A DNA stretch of 64,000 nucleotides from Micropterus salmoides (lineage: Eukaryota > Chordata > Actinopteri > Centrarchiformes > Centrarchidae), in assembly GCF_014851395.1 (NCBI RefSeq), contig NW_024040152.1:16469308-16533307 (forward strand), in the 5' to 3' direction. The notes under the pieces are model-generated. The model searched no databases and had not been told where the DNA came from. It saw only the letters and a program-made list of their open reading frames with translations. Positions 1-11,112 of the stretch are shown here, piece by piece; the stretch's first letter is position 1; every line of letters begins with the position of its first letter. The position numbers were made by a program, and so were the translations under genes.

Positions 1-372
1 GAATTAAACAAAAAAGCAACTTGATGTGCTGATGAATACACAAAAAACATGATGGGTTGTGATGAGTTATCAATGGAATGTAGATAGTTGTTTGCTTCTT
101 GTTTTTTTTTGGGCTTTACATATACCAGAGATGTTTCTCCATGATTCAAATTGAGATCAATGTAAAAAAAAAAAAACAACAACAAAAAAAAACTGTCATT
201 GTAATGTTACAAACTTTAGCACTTTACAAGTAACATTTCCAAACCAAATGTTTATAAGGGTTATGGGTTTAAGAAGTTATTACAAAATATGCAACTGCTG
301 TGTTGCACTGGCCATCAGCACTTGGGTAATATTAACTAATTAACTAGACGCAAGTGGGATCCCAGAGATTCA
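1..372. other. 3' flank and probable 3' UTR of KRTCAP2
   Basis: AT-rich sequence with A-runs and no coding signal. The part next to the KRTCAP2 stop codon is probably its 3' UTR, transcribed leftward. I saw no repeat that I could name and no clear polyadenylation hexamer that fixes the transcript end. Confidence 0.45.
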
Positions 373-2044
373 TCAGTTCTTCCTTTTGCCCTTGCTTGCA
401 GCCTTGGCTGGTGTTACTGTGGGAACGGCTGCTTGGTAGAGAGCGGCAGATACTTTGTTGATGTAGTACAGGGCGAAGAGGGAGAATATCAGGCTGGAAC
501 AGAAATAAAAGGCAAATCAAAAGGAATAAAATACATTTAGAGACTATTTTTAACTGTGTTGTATGAAGTTGAAGTAGGTGTTTGTGTTCAGTAGAGGTAT
601 GGTTACGTACCATGTGGTGACACAGACACGGTGTACCAGACCAGAGGCAAACAGTGACAGGCACAGGCACAACAGAACTGTTGAGAGAATTAATAATACA
701 AGTAAGGAGCAGAGCCTGAATCATATATTAAAGAACAGGTATTGAAGGCTCCCAGATAATGTGTACATATTGTTTGTCAGGTGGTATATTAAATCACAGA
801 CCAATTTTAAAAGGGTTCATTCCTTTTAGGAAAGGCTGGCATGATGTTTGGATATGCTTTAATAATCAAGTATGCTGATGTTTCTGTGATTTGCTGAGCA
901 GACGCTGGATTCAGCAAATCACAGGAAAATATTAAGTTAAACAGCATGTAAGCAAAAAAATAAAAGACATTGTGGACTGACTGCATATGTTTGATTTCAC
1001 TGCTTGCACCACTTACTCTCCGGGAAAATCTTGGCTTGGAATCCTTTCCCAAAAATCAAGTTTTCCAGATTATTAAATGCCTGAAAGTAAAGTTAAGGTG
1101 CAATACTCCTCACTGGTTTGGTTACATGTACATCAGGTTAGGCAGAAGATGGGATGCAACATTTTTGCTGGATAATTTGTACACAAAAAGCAACAAACGT
1201 AAGGTATGTGCATCAAAAATGGATATAAGCTGACCACAAATAGGATACAGTTAGGGAGCAGATGAAGAGGACTGAGCCCAGGAAACCTCCCAGGATGGTG
1301 AGCCACTCAGTAGATCCCAGCTGCTTACTGAACATCTGCATGCCAGCAAATACCAGCACTGACAGCAGACTGGACAGCACTAGAGAGGTGCCTGTGTTCG
1401 CCGCTACAAGGCAAAGAAAGGAAGTTTTAATGTATAACGCCTTTCAAACACAGATGCACTTCAAAGTCCTTAACAAAACGAGAAGAGTGAGGCTAGTTGC
1501 AGTTTGAAGCATACAGGACACGTCAACCATTCAGACACATAAGGATCAAGTTTTAACAAACAAGCATTGCTTTAAGATTTAGTGCAGTGGGAAGACTTTC
1601 GGCTGCATTATATCAATATCATGCAATTTTAAATATCGTCAATTTGGGAATATATCATCTTAAAGTCCAGTAACAGCATCTAACTCTTTATAACGTAACG
1701 CCACGTCAGTGTTCGTTCATAAACGCTTCCGACAAGTTGCTGTTAGCTTTGCGCTAAACAACCCACATTAGTAGCAAGAAGCGCGGCTAATGTAACACTC
1801 TACACACACAGTATAATAAACAGCATCCTTTTATGTTTTAGATTAGTATATACAATACATATTGCTGCGAGATTGCGGTCAGTCACATGACGAAATCGAT
1901 TTTTTAACGTTAACGTTAGCGTTAACTAACGTTAGCTAGCTTGACCATAAGAATAGATGCTAATAATATCTTACAATAATGTAAATTGAGGTTTTGGTGG
2001 TGAGATTACTTTAATTAGAAATTATTCGTGCAATACATACCCAT
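373..2044 (-). CDS. krtcap2: Keratinocyte-associated protein 2 (oligosaccharyltransferase subunit KCP2)
   Basis: Small ER membrane subunit of the oligosaccharyltransferase complex, which transfers N-glycans to nascent proteins. Five coding exons were assembled on the minus strand: 2044-2041, 1403-1249, 1080-1017, 677-611 and 493-373. All junctions are GT-AG and all phases agree (4+155+64+67+121 nt = 136 aa plus stop, the same length as human KRTCAP2). Recognisable blocks are TGTSLVLSSLLS near the N terminus, GMQMFSKQLGSTEWLTI, AFNNLENLIFGKGFQAKIFPE in exon 3, LFASGLVHRVCVTTC in exon 4, and a YYINK block with a lysine-rich tail ending KGKRKN. The protein is mostly hydrophobic with about three membrane segments. 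The first coding exon is only ATGG. That start was chosen because it alone gives the right phase and exactly 136 residues. The next gene on the same strand, TMEM107, ends less than 1 kb upstream of this start. Confidence 0.93.
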
Positions 2045-2169
2045 TATAAAATGGCAATTTAACGCCTTTGTAATGAAACAGAGGTGAATTAGGTTGAACT
2101 TCGTTGAGCCAGATGATTGTCCCGGCTGAAGGAACTAAAAACCTCCCTGCCCGGTCCAAATGATAGGTG

Positions 2170-2183
2170 GCACCAGGGGGCGG
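2170..2183 (+). promoter_or_regulatory. Candidate CTCF motif upstream of krtcap2
   Basis: The 14-mer gcaccagggggcgg matches the core CTCF consensus (CCASYAGRKGGCRS) at nearly every position. It lies about 125 bp upstream of the krtcap2 start codon, in a GC-richer patch that is probably the promoter. The motif match is seen directly; binding is inference. Confidence 0.35.
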
Positions 2184-2684
2184 AGCCATGAATGCGCCGG
2201 TGAGTTGTTAGGACATTTCATTATAAGTCATTATAAGTCATTTTATTGATAAACCACAGTGTTTAAGTAATGGTAAATATATCTCTTATATTAGTTATTC
2301 TAGGACTATCTCCTATGCTTCTGGATTTACACAACATGTATTCACGAAGAAATGTAAATATTTCTTCTTTTTTTAAGATCATCTCCTTACCTTATGTCAT
2401 TAATACACATTGGAATTTACTCAACAGTACCCATGGGAAGACTGTTTCTACTCCCTATCAACTTACAGTGAAGGGGGTTACTTTATAATACAAAGGATTT
2501 TAACTCAACTCAAGGAAGATTTAAATGTATTTCTTTTTCCTGCACTGCTCAACAGTGTCATATCTTTTTGGGGGGGGCTAATATCACACTAGCCCCACCA
2601 TTCAAATGGGTGAAGGATGAGTTATTTTTACACAGCACAAACTTTGAAAGAGGCAAAAATAGACTTGTGTGAAAAGAGGGTTCC

Positions 2685-2735
2685 CCGCAACCCTATACAC
2701 AGGATAAGTGGTTGGCGATGGATGGATGGACAAGA
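2685..2735 (+). repeat. 3' tail of a teleost SINE/LINE with GGAT repeats
   Basis: The segment around 'ggataagtggttggcgatgg' followed by GGAT/GGAC units is the familiar tail of a dispersed fish retroposon. It lies between krtcap2 and the TMEM107 3' end. Only the tail is recognisable. Confidence 0.6.
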
Positions 2736-2872
2736 GGGTTCAGAACGAAAAGAAGAAATTTAAGAAAAAAAAGTACAAAATATATTTGGGATTACAATAG
2801 CATTCTAAGACTTTCCATGGACATACTGAGAACAACAGAAAACCACATCAATGTTCACCGACAAATGAGCAC

Positions 2873-2878
2873 TTTATT
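2873..2878 (-). terminator. Polyadenylation signal for tmem107
   Basis: On the minus strand this reads AATAAA, about 325 bp past the TMEM107 stop codon. It is the first canonical hexamer downstream, so a short 3' UTR (about 3203 down to 2860) is likely. Confidence 0.5.
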
Positions 2879-3203
2879 TCTTGACAATTACATTCTGGCA
2901 CGCACCGTTTCTAAAAGAACCACTGTACAAATTAAATGTAAACATAATAACATATATGCATCCATTTCACTCAAAATATATAAAAATATTTAGAGAACAT
3001 TATGGACAGAGAGCAGGTTGTATATTCCGTTGATGTTTGCTGGTGTAGTGTATGCACATATGTCAGTTAATCATTGTTTTACAGTTCATTCCTCTAACAT
3101 CATTAACAAATAACAGACCTTCTGTAGCCACAGTAGCTCTTGATACAATGAGACAGATGTCCAATCCACACTAATTTGTAACATTTAACATCAGGACTAT
3201 TTT

Positions 3204-5243
3204 TCATAACGGCTTCTTCTTCAGTCCAAAAACAGCTATAAACAGAAGAATCTCCACAAAAGCAGGCAGCACACTAGAGGGAGAGACAGACACAGACAGA
3301 AATGTAGAGAGAACCTTTGAAGTCAGTGTCATGGCATTCATAGTACATCGATATTTCAATGTTTATAGTGGCTCTATCACTTTGCTCTCACATGCATGCA
3401 CATCAACACACACGCACGCACGCACGAACGCACACACACACACACACACACCTGCAGATGGCAAAAATAACCCAATATGTCCAGCATTCCCACTGCTCAA
3501 ACACAAAGAAAGACAAGGATACGGATGCGCTGCAGTGGACAGCCAGTGCTGGTTACAATATGTGTCAGGGAATAAAATGCTTTTGGAAAAATAAACACAC
3601 AATATTAAGTATATATACACTAACCTGCAAATTGCAAGGATCCACCAGTAGATGTCACACTCCCACTGCTCAAATAGAAAGAAAAGGAGCACTACTGAGG
3701 CACTGGAATGGGCTCCTGTAGCTATGGTGGGCAAAGATACAGGAGTTTGGAGTCATGGAATTAACTCTAGACTAGAATTACTTTTTAATATTTCTTATCT
3801 ATTTTTAGACTTTGATATATTTAGAGGGGTTCTCAAGACAATTTAGGCTTTGTCCAGGTGCCATTGCACTTGCTGCTCTAATCTCATGGCTTTTTCTGCA
3901 TGGAAGCCACATATCATCATCTCAGTTACTAGTGAATAGATTAAGATTTTTTTAAAGATTAGATTTTTGGCCAGTTTGCCCTTATTGGACAGTTGGTAGT
4001 GTAGAGTCAGACAGGAAACAACCGAGGAAAGGAGGGTGTAACAATGAACAAGCGTTCCTGGCTGGAAGTGAATCAGGGATACTGGATGAAGGGATGAACT
4101 GTGACCATTCACCTACCAGGGCACTCAATTGGACATAATTTTAGACAATAAAAGATATTAACTGCAAGAGCTTGGTTGATCTTGGTTCTTTTCACCTATA
4201 GACATAGCAACTGTATCATTATCATTAAGCTAGGGCCACAACTAACGATTATTGTCATTATCAATTAATCTGACGATTATTTTGTGGATAAACTGATCGT
4301 TGCATGTTTCCCAAAGCCCAATGTGACATCCTCAATTCTCTTCATTTGTCCACAACCCATATATGTTCAGTTTACTGTCATAGAGGAGTAAAGAAGTACA
4401 TAATAAAAAAAAGATGACATTACAGAATTTGGACGTCTTTTTCCTTAAAAAAGGACTCAAAGCGATTATCAAAATAGTTGGCGATTAATTTAATAGTTGA
4501 AAACTAATTGATTAATCAACTAACCATTGCAGCTCTATACCAAGTATCATCAATGAGGGGTCCAGAGTCAGTGTAAAGGATACATAGGAGACCTTGGCTG
4601 CAGTTGAACATGGACACTCCTGAGAAGAACCCAGCCAACTCTATAGCAAACAGGCCGAGGGTGACTGCCAGGGCCACAACCAATCTGGAGCAGAGAAACA
4701 TATTAGAGGGTGTGTGTCAAATTATTTCTTACCGTGTTGTGTGTACGCGTTTGTCAAATGTTTTCTTACTTGCTGTCTTCATTGTCATACTGCTCTTGCG
4801 TGAAATCCAAAGGCAAACAAGCCTTTACATTGTTTTCCTGTGAAACAAACATTTCAAACTGCTCAGAATGAAAACACTATGAAACAGTGATGAATTGTAA
4901 ATATATATGGTGACGTCACATAACTAGCCATCACGAAAGTTGATCCTAAAACGCATCTTCTTAACTCAATCGGTCTGTTTTGTTTATAGTGTATTCTCTA
5001 AACTGTAGCCTGTGTTTTGTTCTTTTATTACTGTATTATTGTGTTATAGTATTATTATATAAGTAAGCACATCGTGAGCATTGTAACAATCCAGAGTCAA
5101 ATTCCTCGTATGTGTACACATACCTGGCAAATAAAGCGTGAACGAGTTTTACTTACCCTCGACCAAAAGATCGTGATCACTATAACAAGGTGAGCAATGA
5201 TAGTCAAGAATCGCGCTGGGACAAGACTGCTGACAGCCGGCAT
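3204..5243 (-). CDS. tmem107: Transmembrane protein 107 (ciliary transition-zone MKS-module component)
   Basis: Four-pass membrane protein of the ciliary transition zone, part of the MKS module that gates membrane protein entry into cilia. Coding exons on the minus strand: 5243-5157 (start MPAVSSLVPARFLTIIAHL, then VIVITIFWSR), 4837-4770 (ENNVKACLPLDFTQEQYD), 4684-4584 (LVVALAVTLGLFAIELAGFF, SGVSMFNCSQGLL), one of two alternative fourth exons (3721-3625 or 3548-3452), and 3273-3204 (VLPAFVEILLFIAVFGLKKK, PL, stop). The lengths 87+68+101+97+70 nt give 140 aa, the same as human TMEM107, and every junction keeps phase and has GT-AG ends. The C-terminal FGLKKKP matches the family. The alternative exon codes for the third membrane segment region (SASV..FF.FEQWEC.. 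YW..AIC). Confidence 0.95.
3404..3450. repeat. CA microsatellite abutting tmem107 exon 4b
   Basis: An imperfect (CA)n/(CGCA)n tract. On the transcribed strand it is a GT-rich run that begins exactly at the donor of exon 4b. Confidence 0.95.
3452..3548 (-). other. tmem107: tmem107 alternative coding exon 4b
   Basis: A 97-nt exon in the same phase as exon 4a. It is bounded by an AG acceptor (ccag before 3548) and a GT donor at 3451-3450 that runs straight into a CA/GT microsatellite. It translates to S-LAVHCSASVSLSFFVF-EQWECWTYWVIFAIC-AG, clearly homologous to exon 4a and to the family sequence (human has AHCSASVALSFF). There are no stops or frameshifts, so it looks functional. The donor sits inside a (GT)n run, which may affect its use. 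Confidence 0.88.
3625..3721 (-). other. tmem107: tmem107 alternative coding exon 4a
   Basis: A 97-nt exon with acceptor ATAG before 3721 and donor GTTAG from 3624. It translates to S-TGAHSSASVVLLFFLF-EQWECDIYWWILAIC-AG. It has the same length, entry phase (1) and exit phase (2) as exon 4b, and only 76 nt separate the two. Using both would break the reading frame, so one must be skipped. Confidence 0.9.
4225..4545. mobile_element. hAT-type MITE in tmem107 intron 3
   Basis: Carries the hallmark ends 'caactaacgattattgtcat' and 'aatcaactaaccattgcagc', with internal words 'cagtttactgtcatagagga' and 'atagttggcgattaatttaa'. This is a very common teleost nonautonomous DNA element. It sits between coding exon 3 (ending 4584) and exon 4a, so it is intronic and harmless to the reading frame. 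Confidence 0.75.
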
Positions 5244-7117
5244 GTTGAGAAACTATCACAACCAGTAACGTTAACCTAAAATCCAATGCGCAAAAAATTG
5301 CGAGGTTATCCACGGCTATTCAAATACGTCTGGCAGCTAAACCAGGTTAGATTGTTATGTTAGCGTGCTTTGCTCACTTAGCTAACTTTATCCAAGACGA
5401 ACATAAACAGTGCTCGACGTTGAACGTTAGACGCAGACAAACTGAATTTAGCGAACATATCGCTACTTCAACTAATATTTACTATACTATCAACATAACC
5501 AACAACAGATGGCTACAACTTTCACGTTGCTACAACATCCGATGACACCAACTGAGGCCTGTGCATTTATGATTACAGATCGGTCTCACCAACAACCAAC
5601 ATTAAAAGGTTCCGGACACGGACAACAATTGAGAGAGGACCGCCATCTAACGACAACTGAAGGGACAGGGTACAGAGAGAGACACCTACCTCAAAAAAAT
5701 AGCTAGGTTTATTAGAGAAACTGAAATGCTGATTATCTAGGCTTTTGTGAGTAAACAGGAACGAAGCGTTGCTTTTAAAAAAAATATTTTTCTTGTAAAA
5801 ATACAGTGTATCAACCATTATGCGCACGCAGTCAGCCAAACTCTCCATTTGGCTTCTCTCACTGTCTTCATGTTATTATTAGTTTAACTTTTCCTTTGCT
5901 CTGTCAGACTGTATCAGCGCGATAGTGTCAATGAGTACATCTTTCTGGAGAGAATAAAATTACTAAATCGTAACGTAAAAGTGTTCCTTTTGTTTATAAC
6001 CAATGGAAATAACGTGTTGGGATCCCTCTAGACTAAAAGTCCGTGATAATCAAAAGGGAAACAATGCTCTATATCGTTATTCCAGTCCAGATACTTTGAT
6101 GCTTTGTCGAAACAAGAGACATGGTATGAGAATATGCGATACAAAGTTCAAACTATGAAATACCAAAAGGTAGTGGCAAACCTCTTCATCCAATCATACC
6201 GCAGTTGTTCTCAGCATCAAATCATAAGTTTAACCCTATAGTTTAACCATGCAGCCATTTAGTAGAGATTTTTAAAAAATCGCACATAATATTTTCTCTT
6301 GTCAATCATGTTACTTAGATGAAAAAAAATCCTGCCCGGAAATCACTGGAAATAATGAATACACAAAACAAACAAATGCTTAAAACAAGTAAATCATTTC
6401 TGTAAGCTAAAAGTGAGTTATGTTGGCTTTTACCAATAAAATCTTTCAGAAATGTGTTTGAGTCAGCTAGAAGAATCAAGCACAGAGTTTATTATTATTA
6501 TTTTTTAACAAATTGATAGCAGGCATGAGACTAGGCCTGTAGCATTTATCTAAATTTAACTATGTTATGGTTCAGGATCATTTTATAAAAAGATCTCTGA
6601 GGTGGCTGTGGTATTACTTGTCTCCTGAGGCTGACGCGGCCCTCTAAAGTCTGCTGACATGCTCTACAGACCAACACCAACAGGAACTGATGGTGCTCCA
6701 TGATGATGATAAGGTATCTATAGGTAGAAATTTGGAAGGGATTGTTGCCCTATTACCCACCAATCAATAATCGAAGGACATTTCCACTATTGTTAACATT
6801 TTGTGGACTGTCTGAGTTTTTGTCTTTGTGACAGCCCTCAGTAATAACAAAGTCCTTATAAATGTCTAACGTAAAGTTATTTAAACGTAACGTTAAACAG
6901 AGATGAGTGCTTGGTCTAACAGGAGAAAACTGCCGGAATTTTCCAGAGAAAAGATCAATATTATTTTAGAGAAAGTGATGTCATGTGCAGTTCAAGGCTG
7001 GTAACTGCACTATGGGGAGAAAATTATGAAAGAAGCCCTGCTAATTTGAGACTTTATTTTCTCTGTTTGATTCATAATGAATGTAGCCTAATACACTTTA
7101 TTTTAAAGTCACAAAAT
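5244..7117. other. tmem107 upstream region and intergenic DNA
   Basis: The first 100 bp are the probable tmem107 promoter and 5' UTR. No TATA box is evident, and TAACGTTA-type words occur near 5267. Beyond that the DNA is AT-rich and unique-looking. Short open frames here have no recognisable protein features, and I see no gene. Confidence 0.4.
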
Positions 7118-7372
7118 TTTAAACGCAACACTTTTGTTTTTGCCCCAACTCATCATGAGCTGAACTCAAAGATCTAAGACTCTCTATATGTAAACAAAAG
7201 GCCTATTTCTCTCAAATATTGTTCACAAATCTGTGTTAGTGAACATTTCTCCTTTGCCGAGATAATCCATCCATCTCACAGGTGTGGCATATCAAGATGC
7301 TGATCAGACAACATGGGTATTGCACAGGTGTGCCTTAGGCTGGCCACAATAAAAGGCCACTCGAAAATGTGT
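7118..7372 (+). mobile_element. Terminal fragment of a Tc1-like DNA transposon
   Basis: Contains the conserved end of a widespread fish Tc1 family: 'acgcaacacttttgtttttg' at the outer end, then 'tcacaggtgtggcatatcaa' and 'gctggccacaataaaaggcc'. Only one end is present and no transposase remains. Confidence 0.7.
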
Positions 7373-8585
7373 AACCTAATAAGGTAAGATTAACACAACA
7401 ACCAATGTCAATTAAGGTTATACAGTCTATGGTCAATGAATTGCTTATTTTTTAAATGATCACGATCAAACCTACAGCTAGCTAACTTAAGTAACATATG
7501 CTAACTCTTCGCTCCAGCTACAAAAACAAACAGCTAATGTTTAATTAAACAACATGCACTGTCATATCAAAAACACACAGTCATTTAGTTGACAAACTTT
7601 GACATTTCAACACTTAATGTTAATGTTACCTTAACTGAGTCAAACATCAGAATGACACAGCTCGAAAAACCTGAATTGACAGCAGGGGAGACCGGGTATG
7701 GTTGCAACATGTGAAGAGTTGTAGCATCACCAATTCCACCAGTTACAGATAAGACAGGAGTTAGGTGATCATATCAGTATTTTCCTACTTCCTCCCCAAT
7801 CAGGCATGGTGGTTGTCAAGTCTAGAAACAGGTACATTCAGAATATTTAGAGAAAAAACTGATTATGCATGTAAGAAAGTAAATTTGACCAAGACTATAT
7901 TTTGTTTAGTATCTATACTATAACAGATAAAATTGTTTGATTTATATTAGATTGAAATGTAGTGTCTTAGGCAACATGTGATGCATTTTTTCCTTTCTAA
8001 TTTCAAACCTCTATGCTATGCTACAGCTAGATAAACATTGGCCTACAGGGGTGGGTTGGGTTGTAACACTTCTTTAAAAAGTGCTATACATACAACTAGG
8101 GACTTTCTTGATTTTAATATTTTACGGAGTGCCCTTTGAAGTCTGGGTCCACCAAGCCTGCACTCCAGGGGAACCAGCAATCATTTGTCAGCACTGTGAC
8201 CAGTATTCCACATGTTGTTCACATGTTGGTGTGTTTATCAGCACTCTGTCTTTTCCATACGCCGTCTCCGCTGGTGGAGAGGGCAGAGAAGTGTACGGGC
8301 AGCTTGTGAGAAATTCCAGTGCGCAAGAAAAAGTCCCACTATGCCACAGAGTAAAATATAGAAGTGCTAGTACTGCGTAACAGTGAGTACTGGCCCATTT
8401 TAAGCACCGACTGTGACTCTGATGAAGAATATAAACACATTGACACATCTTTTACCTGTTTTTGAAGCGCATCATATAGTGTGGCATCTATTTTTGTTTT
8501 TTTTGTCTTATTGTTACAACTTACCCCAGGATGTGTTACAACCTATTATTGTACCTAGTATTGGAGTATCCAACAAAGGTTAAAA
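7373..8585. other. Intergenic, no gene seen
   Basis: AT-rich sequence between the Tc1 fragment and the Penelope-like remnant. Open frames around 8081-8448 occur on both strands but show no domain, splice pattern or codon signal that I can support. Confidence 0.35.
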
Positions 8586-8589
8586 TCAA

Positions 8590-9870
8590 GGGCAACTGGA
8601 CTTGGCTGAAGATACTGGAAGACGTTTCGTCCCTCATCCAAAGGACTTCTTCAGTTCTGACTGACTGGCAGGGAAACTCAGCTATTTAACCTCAGTGGGG
8701 TCGTTGGCCCGGGTCATCGATACCGCTGGTTCGTTAGTGTTCCTTGTTTCTGTGACGACAGTCATTACAGTCGTTAAGACTACCGGTGGCCAAGACTGAA
8801 CGACCATCGTTGGTATCTTCACCTGAGGCCAATAGGTTACGTTTGTTGAGTTTCCTGGGAAGTGATGAAAGGACAGCATTGTAAGTGGGGGATAAGTGGT
8901 GGCGTAGACCCCCTCCCCTGTTCAATGACGGCTTCTCAACCCTGGTGTAGATGGCTTCCTTGACACCTCTTTCAAACCATCCATCTTCTCTGTCTAAAAT
9001 GTGCACCTGGTGGTCCTCAAACGAGTGTCCTCTGTCCTTCAGATGTAAGTAGACTGCAGAGTCTTGACCTGAGGAGTTGGCCCTTCTGTGTTGAGCCATG
9101 CGTTTGTGTAGTGGTTGTTTAGTCTCCCCAATATACAGGTCTGTGCATTCCTCACTGCATTGGACCGCATACACTAGATTGCTTTTCTTGTGTTTTTGTG
9201 GTCTTTGCGGTGTACCAGCATCTGTCTTAGTGTGTTCTTGGGTTTAAAAAACACAGGGATGTTATGTTTGTTGAAAATCCTCCTGAGTTTCTCTGATACT
9301 CCAGACACGTATGGAATCACAATGTTGTTGCGTTTGACCTTCTTTTCCTCCTCCCCTGTAGTTTTGTTCTTCTTGGATCTTGTGGCTGTCTTCACAAAGG
9401 TCCATTTAGGGTATCCACAGGCTGTAAGTGCCCCCTTCAGGTGGTTCTGTTCCTTCTCTCTGGCTTGGGCGCTTGTTGGTATGTTTTCCGCTCTGTGGTG
9501 CAGTGTTCTCATGACCCCTAGCTTGTGCTCCAGTGGGTGGTGGGAATCGAACAGTAGGTATTGGTCTGTGTGTGTGGGTTTTCTGTAAACACCAATCTGC
9601 AGGCTCCTGTCCTCTTCAATGTGTACAGCGCAGTCCAGGAAGGCCAAACTGTTGTTGTGAACATCTTCTCGTGTGAACTTGATGTTACTGTCCACAGAGT
9701 TGATGTGTTCTGTGAAGGCTTGCACTTCCTGGCTTTTAAACTTTGTTCTGGTAGTCAGCTGTGTTGACCTGGATGACTGAGAATCTTCATAGACATCTTG
9801 CTTAGTATTGGAGTAGGTTGTGACAAGGGAACACAATGCATTAGACATCAAGGTTGAGGTCTATGGTATT
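8590..9870 (-). mobile_element. 5'-truncated Penelope-like retroelement with GIY-YIG endonuclease
   Basis: Reads on the minus strand. An upstream frame (about 9851-9175) has the C-terminal part of a Penelope-type reverse transcriptase: HINSVDSNIKFTREDV, SLAFLDCAVHIEEDRSL, VYRKPTHTDQYL, HHPLEHKLGVMRTL. It starts after the catalytic YVDD block, which is missing. A second frame (about 9180-8734) has the GIY-YIG endonuclease of the Penelope/Poseidon group: YAVQCSEECTDLYIGETKQP, then RMAQHRRANSSGQDSAV and HLKDRGHSFED. The two frames belong to one protein; a one-base shift near 9175-9195 separates them and puts a stop after RKAI. The 3' part (about 8733-8590) contains 'gacgtttcgtccctcatcca', typical of these fish elements. 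Dead on arrival: truncated and frameshifted. Confidence 0.88.
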
Positions 9871-10661
9871 TTTGTAGAGGACTGAATTGGTGCCATTTGT
9901 AGTGAACAAATGTTGTTACATTGTATAAAAGTTTGAGAACTCTAGCTACAAAATACAGCGAGTCATAGTTGCTGAAAGAAAGTGTTACAACCATACCCGG
10001 TTTCCCCTAGTTTCCTGTATTAGCCCCGCCTCCATTAATATCACACTAAAATTCTGGACACGGTAAATGGTGGTTTAAAGGTGCATTCAATCGAAGGTCA
10101 TCAGACAACGTTATAGATGGATCATATTCATCTTGCTCCACTGATCCTGCTGTCTCGTGTTTGAACTGTATCGGCAATATGTTATAGCAGCCCTATTCAT
10201 ATATTATTAAAATTTAGTTTGACCTCTTTTAAGCAGTGAAGTGACCTGGGCTCCAATTTCAATCTCTTGTGGCCGTTTTGGAGCACGTTCCAAACAGGTT
10301 ACAAATGGCTTGTGATGGCCGGACTGGACACATACTGGTACAGATGTTTTTTGCACATTACTGGTGGCTGGTTCATGTGGCAAGAACATGAAGCTGTTTA
10401 TAGGTCATAAAAGGCTCACTGAATGGTTAGATGAGGATAAAAATGATGCTTTGGCCTCATTACCAAATCTCAACCCAGCGTTTGGAGCATTACGTTAACA
10501 GTACTCTCCACCACCAAAAAAACAAAAATGAGGGAAGGATGCTGATCCCAGCTGTGTATTAGCAAGTATCATTGAAGTTGTTCCCTGTAGTGGTCAGCTG
10601 TTGAGTCTCGTGGTGACGCAAATACCTTACTGAGACAATTTGTTTACAAAAACCCACCAAA
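9871..10661. other. Intergenic, no gene seen
   Basis: Mixed unique-looking sequence up to the outer edge of the inverted duplication. No RNA gene, splice-linked exon or named repeat could be supported. Confidence 0.35.
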
Positions 10662-11112
10662 AGGTACACTATAAACCCCAAAAAGTTCAGAATACTCACA
10701 ATATTTGTGGAAACTGATTACCTCAAGCCTTTATAGTAGTGGTAATAATATTTGAGTAAACCTTAACTTAAATACATTTTTAAAAAACATTTAATTTCTG
10801 CATACTAAATTACATTGACTCACTGATGCTTATTAAAATGAAATTCCACTAATTCTTTACTCAATAAATGTAATTGTGCACAACTTATACTCAACAAAAA
10901 AAATGTATTGTGCTAGACTCAAATACCAATGGAAACTTAAATTACTACTACTCAACTTAAAATGCCCATTTTCAGATAGTAGTCCAGAAAAATACAAATA
11001 CAACTCGATTATTACAATTCAAATTCTCTTTATTAGTATCAAAACCTTAAACATCTGTCATTTCTACATGTAACAGACAAAAAATAAGGCACATCTTGCA
11101 TAAAGCTGAATG

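Noticed and set aside
2860..3203. A U8 snoRNA (SNORD118) next to tmem107, as in human.
   Set aside because: No C/D boxes with the expected spacing or U8-like sequence were found on either strand.
5293..5315. RFX X-box-like palindrome (gttatccacggctat) upstream of tmem107, expected for a cilium gene.
   Set aside because: Has an extra base against the X-box consensus and a weak second half-site.
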